NCBI GenBank assembly: GCA_002281555.1
Contig: NCGJ01000003.1
Coordinates: 62,001 to 126,000, forward strand
Reading direction: 5' to 3'
Length of the DNA stretch: 64,000 bases
DNA from: Hydrogenophilales bacterium 28-61-23
GTDB taxonomy: Bacteria > Pseudomonadota > Gammaproteobacteria > Burkholderiales > Thiobacillaceae
In this document: positions 37,287 to 45,300 of the stretch, in pieces
How positions within the stretch are numbered: position 1 is the first letter of the stretch
How the letters are laid out: every line of letters starts with the position of its first letter
The notes under the pieces: model-generated
What the model was told of the DNA's origin: nothing
Seen by the model: the letters and a program-made list of their open reading frames with translations, nothing else
Databases searched by the model: none
Translations under genes and position numbers: made by a program

Positions 37287-38521
37287 CACATCCCCTGAGC
37301 GACATCCAGCGGCAGAAGCACCCGCGCATTAACGCCGCCCGTCTCGGACGGACCTATTTGCAACGCGCCGCCCATGCGCTCCAACGCGGCGCGAGCCAGA
37401 TCCAGGCCCACGCCCCAGCCGCCGGATTTGCCCAACTCAAAACCGCCACCGCTATCGACAACCTCGATACACAAGTCCTCGCCCAGGCTGGACGCGCGCA
37501 AAACCACCGCATCGGACGAGGCTTGCGCAGCATTGTTCAGCAGCACCAGCAACACCGCCTCCAACGCCGGGTCGTCAACCAGACAGGGCAGGTTTTCGGA
37601 TGACTCCAAGCGCACCCGCACCTGTGGCCACATCAAGCCCCAATGTTCCAGAACACGCTCCAGCCAGGCTCGCGCCGGCATCGGCGGACCGGCTTTTGCG
37701 CCACGAGCGCGCGCCGACTCGCCCAACCGCTCCAACACGGATTGCATGCGCGCCACCTGACCGGAAAGCAGGGCCAGCGGTTGATCGAGTTCATCGTCGC
37801 CCGCGTAATCGCGGCGCAGTTCATCCAGCGTGATGCGCACCGACATCATCGGCGTGGCCAGATCATGAGCCGCCGTGGCCGCTTGCAGCCCTAGCGCAAA
37901 CAACTGCTCATCGCGCAGACGTTGTTCGCGCGCCCGCGCCAACTCGGCATCCCGGCGCCGCAAACTTGCCGCCTGGCGGCCGACAAAAGCCGCCACCAAA
38001 AAAGCCGTCAGCAGAAAATTCAGCCACATGCCGGACAAATGCATATCCACCGCAGTCTCGGGCGAAACCTGAATTTGCATCGGCTGATAAAAGCGCATCA
38101 GCACGGTGTACAAACCGCCCACCCACAACGCCATGGCCCAGGCATGCAAAGGCGGCAAGGTCACCGCGGACAGAATCAACGGAACCAGCAGCAGCGAAAT
38201 AAAAGGATTGGCATAACCGCCGGTCAGATACACCAGCGCACCGATGCAGGCCGCGTCCACCCCGAGTTGCAGAGCCAGTTCCGTCAGCGCCGCGCCACCG
38301 GCTCTCAAGCGTAACCAGGCCACCCCATTCAACAGCGCATGCAAAGCGAGGATCAAGGCCAACGAAAACAATGGCAAACGCGCATCCAGCCCCAGCGCCA
38401 ACAACACGACGCCCAACCATTCACCCAGAATCAATGCGGCGCGCGCCTTGATCAAACGTCGCTGGGCCGCAAGCGGCAAAACTTCGTGCTCTACCCGGAA
38501 TAATCTCGATAACAAACGCAT
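37286..38521 (-). CDS. regB: RegB/PrrB/RoxS-type redox-sensing histidine kinase
   Basis: A 411-residue membrane kinase with about six N-terminal transmembrane segments (residues 30-180). The RegB signature GGYANPF (101-107), which takes part in quinone sensing, is intact. The phospho-acceptor His219 is in AAHDLATPM, slightly different from the AHELGTP of RegB. The ATPase domain shows LVLLNNAAQAS (N box) and GGWGVGLDLA (G box). RegB's redox-active Cys in the linker is not seen; this may reflect divergence. It pairs with regA downstream. Its probable promoter and a RegA-like operator lie directly upstream. Confidence 0.9.
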   Translation of the reverse strand: MRLLSRLFRVEHEVLPLAAQRRLIKARAALILGEWLGVVLLALGLDARLPLFSLALILALHALLNGVAWLRLRAGGAALTELALQLGVDAACIGALVYLTGGYANPFISLLLVPLILSAVTLPPLHAWAMALWVGGLYTVLMRFYQPMQIQVSPETAVDMHLSGMWLNFLLTAFLVAAFVGRQAASLRRRDAELARAREQRLRDEQLFALGLQAATAAHDLATPMMSVRITLDELRRDYAGDDELDQPLALLSGQVARMQSVLERLGESARARGAKAGPPMPARAWLERVLEHWGLMWPQVRVRLESSENLPCLVDDPALEAVLLVLLNNAAQASSDAVVLRASSLGEDLCIEVVDSGGGFELGKSGGWGVGLDLARAALERMGGALQIGPSETGGVNARVLLPLDVAQGM

Positions 38522-38527
38522 GACGGC

Positions 38528-38556
38528 ATTCTAGCCAGCGTTTGGCGCGCGCCCCT
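38528..38556 (-). promoter_or_regulatory. Candidate promoter of regBA, possibly giving a leaderless mRNA
   Basis: On the minus strand a TAGAAT -10 box is at 38533-38528 and a poor -35 (AGGGGC) is 17 bases upstream at 38556-38551. Only six bases separate the -10 from the regB ATG at 38521, so transcription would start at or near the A of the start codon. The weak -35 abuts the inverted repeat, as expected for an activated promoter. Confidence 0.5.
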
Positions 38557-38572
38557 GCGACAACATGTCGCA
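38556..38572. promoter_or_regulatory. Perfect inverted repeat resembling a RegA/PrrA operator
   Basis: TGCGACA-ACA-TGTCGCA is a perfect 7-3-7 inverted repeat. It fits the published PrrA/RegA half-site pattern YGCGRCR with a GNCGC partner. The RegA-type regulator is encoded next to it, which supports autoregulation. The -35 boxes of two divergent promoters lie directly beside it on each side. Confidence 0.6.
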
Positions 38573-38601
38573 TACCGGCATCGACACGGCTTCGTTAAGA
38601 T
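38573..38601 (+). promoter_or_regulatory. Candidate promoter of a small RNA on the plus strand
   Basis: TAAGAT (38596-38601) is a fair -10 box; 17 bases upstream TACCGG (38573-38578) is a poor -35 directly beside the inverted repeat. The arrangement mirrors the regB promoter. Transcription would start near 38608. Confidence 0.35.
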
Positions 38602-38607
38602 GAACTC

Positions 38608-38697
38608 GCTTCCATACGTTCTTACGCGTTTCTTTGCATGAAAACGTTTTTGCGTATGTCTCGACCCGCGCTGGGCATACCAGCGCGGGCTTTTTTC
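38608..38697 (+). ncRNA. Candidate small RNA of about 90 nucleotides
   Basis: The stretch between the plus-strand promoter and a strong terminator holds no credible protein; only a 13-codon frame from an ATG at 38600 is seen, without a ribosome site. The RNA could fold into a hairpin with TACGC/GCGTA and inner GTTTC/GAAAC arms, and ends in the terminator hairpin with a U-run at 38665-38696. The exact 5' end is not known. If the RegA-like site activates it, the RNA would be redox-controlled. Confidence 0.45.
38665..38696 (+). terminator. Strong Rho-independent terminator
   Basis: The perfect ten-pair stem CCCGCGCTGG/CCAGCGCGGG with a GCATA loop is followed by CTTTTTT. No annotated gene ends in front of it, so it marks an unannotated plus-strand transcript. 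Confidence 0.9.
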
Positions 38698-38725
38698 GGG
38701 CTTCAAACGATTACCACCAATAATA

Positions 38726-38755
38726 TTGGTACGACTAGCGCGCGCCCGATAAAAT
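38726..38755 (+). promoter_or_regulatory. Candidate promoter of the 34-residue membrane protein
   Basis: TTGGTA (38726-38731) and TAAAAT (38750-38755) are 18 bases apart. Transcription would start near 38762, shortly before the GGAG ribosome site of the next gene. Confidence 0.5.
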
Positions 38756-38782
38756 GCAGCTATCGCAATTGTGGAGATAGCC

Positions 38783-38887
38783 ATGAACCTGTTTAGCAAA
38801 ACAGCACTGCCATTGACCCTGGTTGTCATGTTGATCGTTTGGGCCTGGATCAGTTTTCTCTCCGTGGCCGTCAGCTCGCTATTCTGA
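38783..38887 (+). CDS. Small single-pass membrane protein, 34 residues
   Basis: The frame from ATG at 38783 encodes MNLFSKTALPLTLVVMLIVW and 14 more residues, ending SSLF. GGAG at 38773-38776 is at ideal distance, a promoter lies just upstream and a terminator follows, so all parts of an independent transcription unit are present. One membrane helix fills about residues 10-30 with a Lys6 near the cytoplasmic end. It is below the usual annotation limit. Function is unknown; such proteins often regulate membrane complexes. Confidence 0.6.
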   Translation: MNLFSKTALPLTLVVMLIVWAWISFLSVAVSSLF

Positions 38888-38913
38888 TTTACCGATTCGC
38901 CGCCGCTGAACCG

Positions 38914-38947
38914 AAAAAAAGCCCCGCATCGCGCGGGGCTTTTCTTT
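38914..38947. terminator. Bidirectional terminator between the small gene and rpoH
   Basis: The stem GCCCCGC/GCGGGGC with loop ATCGC is flanked by an A-run on the left and a T-run on the right, so it can end transcripts from both sides. Confidence 0.85.
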
Positions 38948-38972
38948 TTCCAAGGCCAGCAACTCGACCGAT

Positions 38973-39824
38973 TCAAACAGTCAGCACAGCTTTAAGCTTT
39001 TGCAGGGCTTTCGCTTCAACCTGACGGACCCGCTCGGCTGAAATACTGTACACCGCCGCAAGTTCATGCAACGTGGCTGGATTTTCTTCATTCAACCAAC
39101 GCGCCTCGATGATATGCCTGCTGCGCGCATCCAGACTGCCCAGTGCCTGGCTGAGGCCCACGCTGGCAAGCTTCTCGCGCTCGGCGGCCTCGATATGCTG
39201 GGTAGGCTCGGCATCGACAGCGGCCAGATAAGCGATGGGCGCGAACGCATCGTCGTCATCGTCCATGCTGCCTTCCAGGGCCATGTCTTGGCCGTAAAGC
39301 CGTGTTTCCATTTCACGCACGTCGGACTGATTGACGTTAAGCGTCTTCGCCATTGCCTCGACTTCACTGGCCGATAACGAGCTGCTGCCCGTTTTCATAC
39401 TGCGCAAATTGAAGAACAGTTTCCGCTGCGCCTTGGTCGTCGCCACTTTGACCAGCCGCCAGTTTTTCAGCACGAATTCATGGATCTCAGCCTTGATCCA
39501 ATGCACCGCGAACGAAACCAGCCGCACACCGCGCTCTGGATCGTAGCGTTTGACCGCTTTCATCAGGCCGATATTGCCTTCCTGAATCAGATCCGCATGC
39601 GGCAAACCATAACCGAGATAGCCACGCGCAATGGCGACTACCAGTCGGAGATGGGACAAAATGAGTTGTCGAGCCGCTTCCAGATCTTCCTGGTCGCGAA
39701 AACGCACCGCGAGTTCGTGCTCTTGTTCCGCACTCAACATCGGAAAACGATTCACTGCCTGTATATAGTTTTCCAGGCTGCCGAGAACATTGGGAACTGG
39801 AAAGTTCAACGTTTGGGTAGTCAT
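38973..39824 (-). CDS. rpoH: Heat-shock sigma factor sigma-32 (RpoH)
   Basis: RpoH directs transcription of chaperone and protease genes after heat stress. The ATG at 39824, behind GAGGGG, gives 283 residues; an in-frame TTG two codons earlier is less likely. The RpoH box QRKLFFNLR, specific for sigma-32, is seen near residue 133. Region 2 is seen in DLIQEGNIGLMKAVKRYDPE and region 4 in TLHELAAVYSISAERVRQVE. A perfect CIRCE sequence lies 32 bases upstream, so HrcA repression of rpoH is likely. Confidence 0.97.
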   Translation of the reverse strand: MTTQTLNFPVPNVLGSLENYIQAVNRFPMLSAEQEHELAVRFRDQEDLEAARQLILSHLRLVVAIARGYLGYGLPHADLIQEGNIGLMKAVKRYDPERGVRLVSFAVHWIKAEIHEFVLKNWRLVKVATTKAQRKLFFNLRSMKTGSSSLSASEVEAMAKTLNVNQSDVREMETRLYGQDMALEGSMDDDDDAFAPIAYLAAVDAEPTQHIEAAEREKLASVGLSQALGSLDARSRHIIEARWLNEENPATLHELAAVYSISAERVRQVEAKALQKLKAVLTV

Positions 39825-39855
39825 GATCAAGCCCCTCGAATCAAGTGTTCAAATA

Positions 39856-39882
39856 TTAGCACTCGAACTGAGAGAGTGCTAA
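39856..39882. promoter_or_regulatory. CIRCE element (HrcA operator) in front of rpoH
   Basis: TTAGCACTC-N9-GAGTGCTAA is a perfect match to the CIRCE consensus, with nine-base arms and a nine-base spacer. It is 32 bases upstream of the rpoH ATG, in a position where the repressor would block initiation. A CIRCE in front of rpoH has been reported for betaproteobacteria. Confidence 0.95.
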
Positions 39883-40077
39883 ATCGATGATAGTTCCCAG
39901 ACAAAATTGCGAGGGAGGGGGGCTTTAAGCAAAGATTTCCGACACAGTGTATCCACGACGTCTGTTTGTCCAGGGTACCAAGTACACCCGCCAAGGCAGC
40001 CCCCCCGAAGCGGCTACCCAATGCATCCCCAAATGTGTGATTGCAATACCCGACCCCATGCCTGGGCCACGCTTCCT

Positions 40078-40530
40078 TCAGCCAGCCGTCGACGCTTGGC
40101 TGACGGGGAACGGCTGATTCAAATTGTCCTGTGTGAAGGCGTCCGGAAGGAGATCGCCGACAGTGGTAGTGCGAGGGACAGCCGTACCGGTATCAAGAAA
40201 TACTGGGGTTTCGGGGTGGCAGAATTCAGCCATGACTTGGCGACATGCTCCGCAGGGTGTGACCAGCTTCATCTTCTCGGCGGTGAGCGCCACGGCGTTA
40301 ATCCGGTGTGCGCCTGCGGCAATGGCGGTGAATATGGCCACCCTTTCGGCACACATGGTAAGACCGTAGGAAACGTTTTCGATGTTGATCCCAGTAAAGA
40401 CGCGGCCGTGCTCATCTACCACGGCAGCGGCTACGGGGAATTGGGAGTAGGGAGCGTAGGCCCGCTCTAGACATTGGCGGGCTTCCTTCAACAGCGCGGA
40501 ACCGTCCTGTTCCGGGTTGACCGCAGTCAC
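40078..40530 (-). CDS. cdd: Cytidine deaminase
   Basis: A 150-residue zinc-dependent deaminase that converts cytidine and deoxycytidine to uridines. The zinc ligands are Cys60, followed by Glu62 (CAER), and Cys93/Cys96 (PCGACRQ); the tetrameric-type fold is seen from INIENVSYGLTMC. The GTG start overlaps the stop of the preceding small gene by four bases (GTGA), so the two are co-translated. The C-terminal 25 residues extend past the domain. Its operon with a hydrolase and a small protein is not the usual cdd context; it may serve a conflict or salvage role. Confidence 0.9.
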   Translation of the reverse strand: MTAVNPEQDGSALLKEARQCLERAYAPYSQFPVAAAVVDEHGRVFTGINIENVSYGLTMCAERVAIFTAIAAGAHRINAVALTAEKMKLVTPCGACRQVMAEFCHPETPVFLDTGTAVPRTTTVGDLLPDAFTQDNLNQPFPVSQASTAG

Positions 40531-40751
40531 TTGCTGTTTACCACCTTGTTGAAGAGGGCATCGTTGTCCAGGGCGGCGTCGAAGGACTTCACCCGGTCGG
40601 TAGCACCGATTTCCTCCAGCAACTTGCGCGCCTTTTGCAGCATATCGCTCTTGGGGTCAAAGTGGCCGCTCACCTTGATCATGACAAAGTCGGGAGAGGC
40701 GTCTTGGCTGGAGACGTTGTCTGTTTTCTGCGGAATCATTTCAACCTTCAT
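40527..40751 (-). CDS. Small protein of unknown function between hydrolase and deaminase
   Basis: A 74-residue protein, beginning MKVEMIPQKTDNV, with a GGAGGG ribosome site located in the last codons of the hydrolase gene. It is acidic to neutral and likely forms a beta strand (DFVMIKVSGHF) and two helices (MLQKARKLLEEIG, FDAALDNDALFNKVV). No signal peptide, Cys or known domain is present. Overlapping the cytidine deaminase by four bases and lying one base after the hydrolase, it is an integral part of that cassette; a role as partner, adaptor or inhibitor is possible. Confidence 0.75.
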   Translation of the reverse strand: MKVEMIPQKTDNVSSQDASPDFVMIKVSGHFDPKSDMLQKARKLLEEIGATDRVKSFDAALDNDALFNKVVNSK

Positions 40752-40752
40752 T

Positions 40753-41907
40753 TCATCCCTCCATCTGGGTAAGGCGCTCACCCCTGAATGCGGCATCCAG
40801 GTACTGCTGGAATTTGGGTATAAAGCTGAATTGCAGCGCTAGGATCATAGCTGAGTTTGATTGCCCAATGGCGTCCAGTAGCTTGGGTGGATGGTTGTTG
40901 AGCCCGTCTATATTGATTACGCCTACGGTGATTTCTCTCAGCTTGCTTTTCACGGGGATGGATATCACCCACTTTAGGGCCGGGTTGAGCTTTTCAAGTT
41001 CCGTGCCCGGCAGACTGTTGCCACTCCAGGTGTCCCCACGCTTAACCACAATATAGACATTGCCAGTCTCGAAGGCGGAGCCGGTGCCACCGTGGCCCAG
41101 TTCAATTTTCATGGTGAACTCGGGCGCGTATGTCATGTTGGCGTTGGCATCGGGCACAAGGCGCAACGCACCGCCCATAGGGGCGACCAGGTTGACCCGA
41201 ATGTTGTCGGGCGATTCGTCTAGCAGCTGGGCGGCTGTTATCTGCAGTGCAGACATCTCAGCTCTTATCTTCTCAAGGATGTCCTCTGGAAATACAGGGT
41301 AGGCGATGAAGCGGGCCCACTGCTCGAATTTGAGGCGATTGTGGGTTTCACTGTGGTGGCCGACAACGAAGTCATCCAGCAATTGGGGCTGTTCCTGGTC
41401 GAATTTCTGGCGTCCCGAGTCGCCGGCCTTCAGCCGGGTGATCCAGTGCAGCTTTTTCGACGCGAAGTAGGCGAGGCTCACCACCCAGTCCCGAGTGGCG
41501 CGCTCGTTGCGCACGGCCGTTACCCAGCGGTGGTCGAATGCATTCTTCCAGTCAAAATCCCGGGGCACGATGCTGCCGGTCAATACGAGGCGGTCATAAG
41601 TGAAGTTGCCGTTCTCCCGGGTAAGGGCTTCCATGGCAAGAAAGGTGCCAAAGCTGTGGGCGATCATGCTGATCCGACTGGTGCCCGACCGGTCCACTAG
41701 GTCCCGAAGTTCGTCCCGGATGAGCTCCACCTGGCGCTCGCGCGTGAAGGGGATGAGGAATTTCAGGACGCTGAACCAGCCGAAATCGATGTGATAGGGC
41801 ACTAGGCCATACTTGGCCAGATAGGGCGTGATCTGCTTCTGCCACGTTCCTTGCGTCTGGATGCCATGAATGGTGACTACCACTTTGGGTTTCAGGGCCA
41901 GCGACAT
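40753..41907 (-). CDS. Alpha/beta hydrolase with a C-terminal GAF-like domain
   Basis: A 384-residue protein with two parts. The first 200 residues look like an alpha/beta hydrolase: VVVTIHGIQTQG (oxyanion region, 10-20) and the nucleophile Ser85 in MIAHSFGTF. The last 160 residues resemble a GAF sensor domain, with IELGHGGTGSAFETGNVYIV, split around residue 280, as its most typical part, and VGVINIDGLNN as the strand before the last helix. No signal peptide is present, so the enzyme is cytoplasmic. The GGAG site in front of the ATG at 41907 is clear. It starts a cassette with a small protein and cytidine deaminase. A lipase or esterase activated by ligand binding at the GAF domain is inference. 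Confidence 0.82.
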   Translation of the reverse strand: MSLALKPKVVVTIHGIQTQGTWQKQITPYLAKYGLVPYHIDFGWFSVLKFLIPFTRERQVELIRDELRDLVDRSGTSRISMIAHSFGTFLAMEALTRENGNFTYDRLVLTGSIVPRDFDWKNAFDHRWVTAVRNERATRDWVVSLAYFASKKLHWITRLKAGDSGRQKFDQEQPQLLDDFVVGHHSETHNRLKFEQWARFIAYPVFPEDILEKIRAEMSALQITAAQLLDESPDNIRVNLVAPMGGALRLVPDANANMTYAPEFTMKIELGHGGTGSAFETGNVYIVVKRGDTWSGNSLPGTELEKLNPALKWVISIPVKSKLREITVGVINIDGLNNHPPKLLDAIGQSNSAMILALQFSFIPKFQQYLDAAFRGERLTQMEG

Positions 41908-42318
41908 GGGTTGCTTCTCCTATTTTGTTATTCGCGCTTTGACCGATTGTATGGTCGTTAGGATGCCTGTACCTGGAATTGGCAAGGAGAAAACTCACTG
42001 TTATTGAGGGCATGCTTCCGTTCTTGTTAAGGGTTGTCCGATGCCTGCCCTCACGCGCAGGGCTCTGATCACGCGCCGACGGAACGTGTCACATTGGCAC
42101 GGGGGGCCGGGAACCCGCATGGATGCTCGAGGTCAGTTTTCGACTTTGAAAGGTCAGAACAATGGCTTGTTCCGAGTGATTGAATCGTAGACAAACAGAC
42201 TGACACGCAGTCCGCTCGGAACTGGACTATCCACCATGCATGTCGGCGCCACCGCTCTTGCCATCGTTGTTGCCAACCTGCTCCGCAGCTTGTTGCCCCG
42301 GCGATATGTGCATCGCAT
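41908..42318. other. Intergenic region of 411 bases without a gene
   Basis: No credible reading frame is present. A GGAGAAG ribosome site for the minus-strand hydrolase is at its left end. A short inverted repeat GTTCCGAG/CTCGGAAC (42169-42176 and 42215-42222) encloses 38 bases, with no T-run, so it is not a normal terminator. This gap separates the eCIS operon from the hydrolase cassette. Confidence 0.5.
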
Positions 42319-45300
42319 TCAGCCAGCAAGAGAGTCGATATCCTGCGCGGCCATCTGGCCTTCACCGGCCATGATGCGGCCACTCACCTCCTTGACCAGA
42401 TTCTCTTTGTCCTCCTTCTTGCCAGAAGCCTTGCGAATGTCTTCCCAGTTCGCGGAGCCTGGCGCGGCCGCGGCCTTCATGGCAGCGACATCACGTATCA
42501 GATCCGCCTTGATCGCGGCAATCACGAGCGCGCGCTGCTCGGCGCGCTTCTTGTTTCCTACCAGAGGCTTGATGCGGGCAAGGAAACCCGCTTTGGTTGC
42601 TTTGCCTTTGCTGCCATAAGTACTGCCCGCAGTATGTCGATTGTGATGCAGGTTGATTGCGAAGCCAGCCTTGGCACGACTGGCGGCGCGCTTTGCCAGC
42701 TCGCCGGTCTCGCTGAAATAATCGAACTCGGCCGTCGCCTCGAGTACGGCCGCCTGGGGTTGATGGTCTGCCGTAAAACCGTCTCCTTTGGGCTTTGGCA
42801 TCGACCCATAAGTACCTGTGAGCCCCTCCAGCAGATACTTTTCCTTTATCTTCGCGATGGAAACATCGCTATTGATCAAATCCGCCAGCGCGCCGGAAAG
42901 CGCGACATTGGCATTCAGCAAAGACTGCTGCAGGCCAGGCAGGGCAGGATCGTTCGGCTTCGCCGTCTTCTTCGCGATGTCATCGACGATCTTGCCCGAT
43001 ATCTGAGCCGCGGCGCGAACCGCGGCGATCTTGCCGGCATTGTCTTGCCTGAAGACGTCACTCTTCTTGGCAAGGTAGGCATCCAGAAAGCTTTCCGCTG
43101 CCATAGGGGTGCTGGCGATCATCAACTTCGGTGTTCCGGCCTCCGCCACGAAAACCGTGTGCGAATGTCCATCCTCGTCCTTGAACCTGCTCTTCGTCGC
43201 CGCCCAGCTAAACAGCTTGCCGACGGCTGCCGCGCCCTTGGCGACCAGTTTCTTCGCCATCGTCACGATCCAGTTGACGACGGCATCGAGCGCCTTGTCG
43301 ATGGGCGCGCGGATTTTCTGGATGACGCCCATGACCTTGTCGGCGACCTTGCCCAGCCCGGCGAAGCCGGCCAGGAAACTGATGGCCAGCGAGAGCAGCC
43401 CGGCCAGTACGCCTTCCACCCGCTTGGCGGCGGCGGCGATATTGCCGGCGGCAATCTGCGCGATGGAGTTGACGAAGGCGCCCACCACGGCGGCGATCTT
43501 TGCGAGCTTCTGCACGAAGACCATGACGGTGTCGTAGATCGACAGGATGGCCGAGATAAAGCCCGCGCCCGGTATGAACATGGCGACAATCTTGGGCACG
43601 GCTTTCTTGACCACCATGTCGACCACGAAATCGGTGATGCCGCCGATGACCATGTCCTTGAGATTGCCTAGTTGCTCCTTGATCTTCTCCCAGGCGGCGG
43701 CCGGCCCTTCCCGCACCAGAGTCACGACGATGTCGACGCTCGTTTCCAGGCCCTTGACGACCGTCTCGCTGGTGGCTTTGACCAGCTTGGCGCGGATGCT
43801 GGCCCAGGTCAGGCCGAGCACCGAAAGCGCAAACTTGACGATTTCCTTGAGCGCGAACGAGGCGGGTATGTAGACGCCGGGCAGCGAGCCGGTGAGCCAG
43901 TCGAGCAGACCGGCCTTGAGGTGGGCGCCGAAGCGGGTGGCGAACTGCTGGAAGCCCAGCTTGCCCGCATTGACCAGATTGCCCACGAAAGGCATCGGGT
44001 TCCTGAGAATGCCCTTGAGCGCCGCGCCGGTGCGCTTGACATAACCCAGGATGCCCGGCTTGACCACGTCGAATACGATCTCCAGCAGGTCCCAGACCGC
44101 GTTCGCACCCCAGCTGATGAAACGGCCGGCGAAGCTGACGAAGACCTTGCTCAGCTTGATGAAGGCGCGCGGGATCAGGACGATGTCGACAATCTCGAGC
44201 GACTTGAAAGCCGAGACGAACAGGCCGGGGATGGCGGCCACGAAACCCTTGAGCACGCCAAGCGCATTCTTGAACCACAGGAAGGCGCGCGGCACGGCTT
44301 TGGCCTTCCGCATCGTGGCCCAGGTCTCCTGCTCGCCGACGAAGGTCATGAAGCCGCCCATCAATACCTCGGGATCCTGCTGCGCGGGATCGCCGGTGAT
44401 CGGGTCGCGCCCCATGACCGAGCACAGCAGCGGGTAGCCGCTGGTGGTTCGCGCAAAGGCGCCAATCGGCTTGAGGATGGCGTCCTTGATCAACTGGACT
44501 ATGCCGTCCTTGAGGTTCTTGGCAAAGCCGATCATCTGATTGACCGGCCCGGTCAGTATCTGTTTGCCGCGATTCCACACCCCGCCCAGATTGCCCAAGT
44601 CGGTGACACCGAGACCCTTGATGAACCGCTTGATCTCGGTCCAGATATTGGCGCCGATGTCCTTGATCGTATTGAACTTGCTCTGTGTCCAGTGGCTGAT
44701 CTTGTCGAAGATGCCGTGATTATTTAGCGCGTCGGTGATATAGCCGCCGCCCGGAATCAACTCGATGGCGCCGCGCAGAAGGTTGCCCGCGCTGCGCTCC
44801 ACGCTCGCATGGGTGATCGGGTTGAAGCCGATCACCACCGTGAACAGGGTGAATCCGGGGATCGAGTTGGCCTTGCCGGCGATGTATTCGAACGGATCGG
44901 GCAGGAAACCGCGCTGGACATGCTCGCCGCTGTGCTGGCTGATCCGCGCATCGAGACTGCGATGCACCGGCTTGTCTTGTGTCGCCGCGCCCTGCTGGAT
45001 CGTGTGAGTCAGCTCGTGGGCGAGCAGCTCGCGGCCGTCGCGGCTGTCGGGCTGGAACTGGCCGTTACCGAAGAAGACGTTGTTGCCGACGGTAAAAGCG
45101 CGCGCCGATAACTGTTGGCTCAGGTTCGCGGCCCTGGCGCCGGTGTGTACCCGGACATTGTTGAAATTGGCGCCGAAGCGCGGCTCCATGAAGCGCCGCA
45201 CGCTGGGCGGCAAGGCCGCGCCCGATGACTTGCCTTGGTTGATTTCCGCCGCGAGGTTCGCCGATACGTTGACTTGTCCGTCATGCGGCGAACGGGCGAT

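Noticed and set aside
38600-38641. 13-codon leader peptide in the candidate small RNA
   Set aside because: No ribosome site in front of the ATG and no downstream gene that could be attenuated before the terminator.
38491-38976. Minus-strand frame of 161 codons between regB and rpoH
   Set aside because: It crosses two terminators and the candidate regulatory site, and has no ribosome site; the region is better explained by the small RNA and the small membrane protein.
42169-42222. Inverted repeat GTTCCGAG/CTCGGAAC as an eCIS terminator or attachment site
   Set aside because: The arms are only eight bases, the loop is 38 bases and there is no T-run or duplicated flank, so it can be chance.
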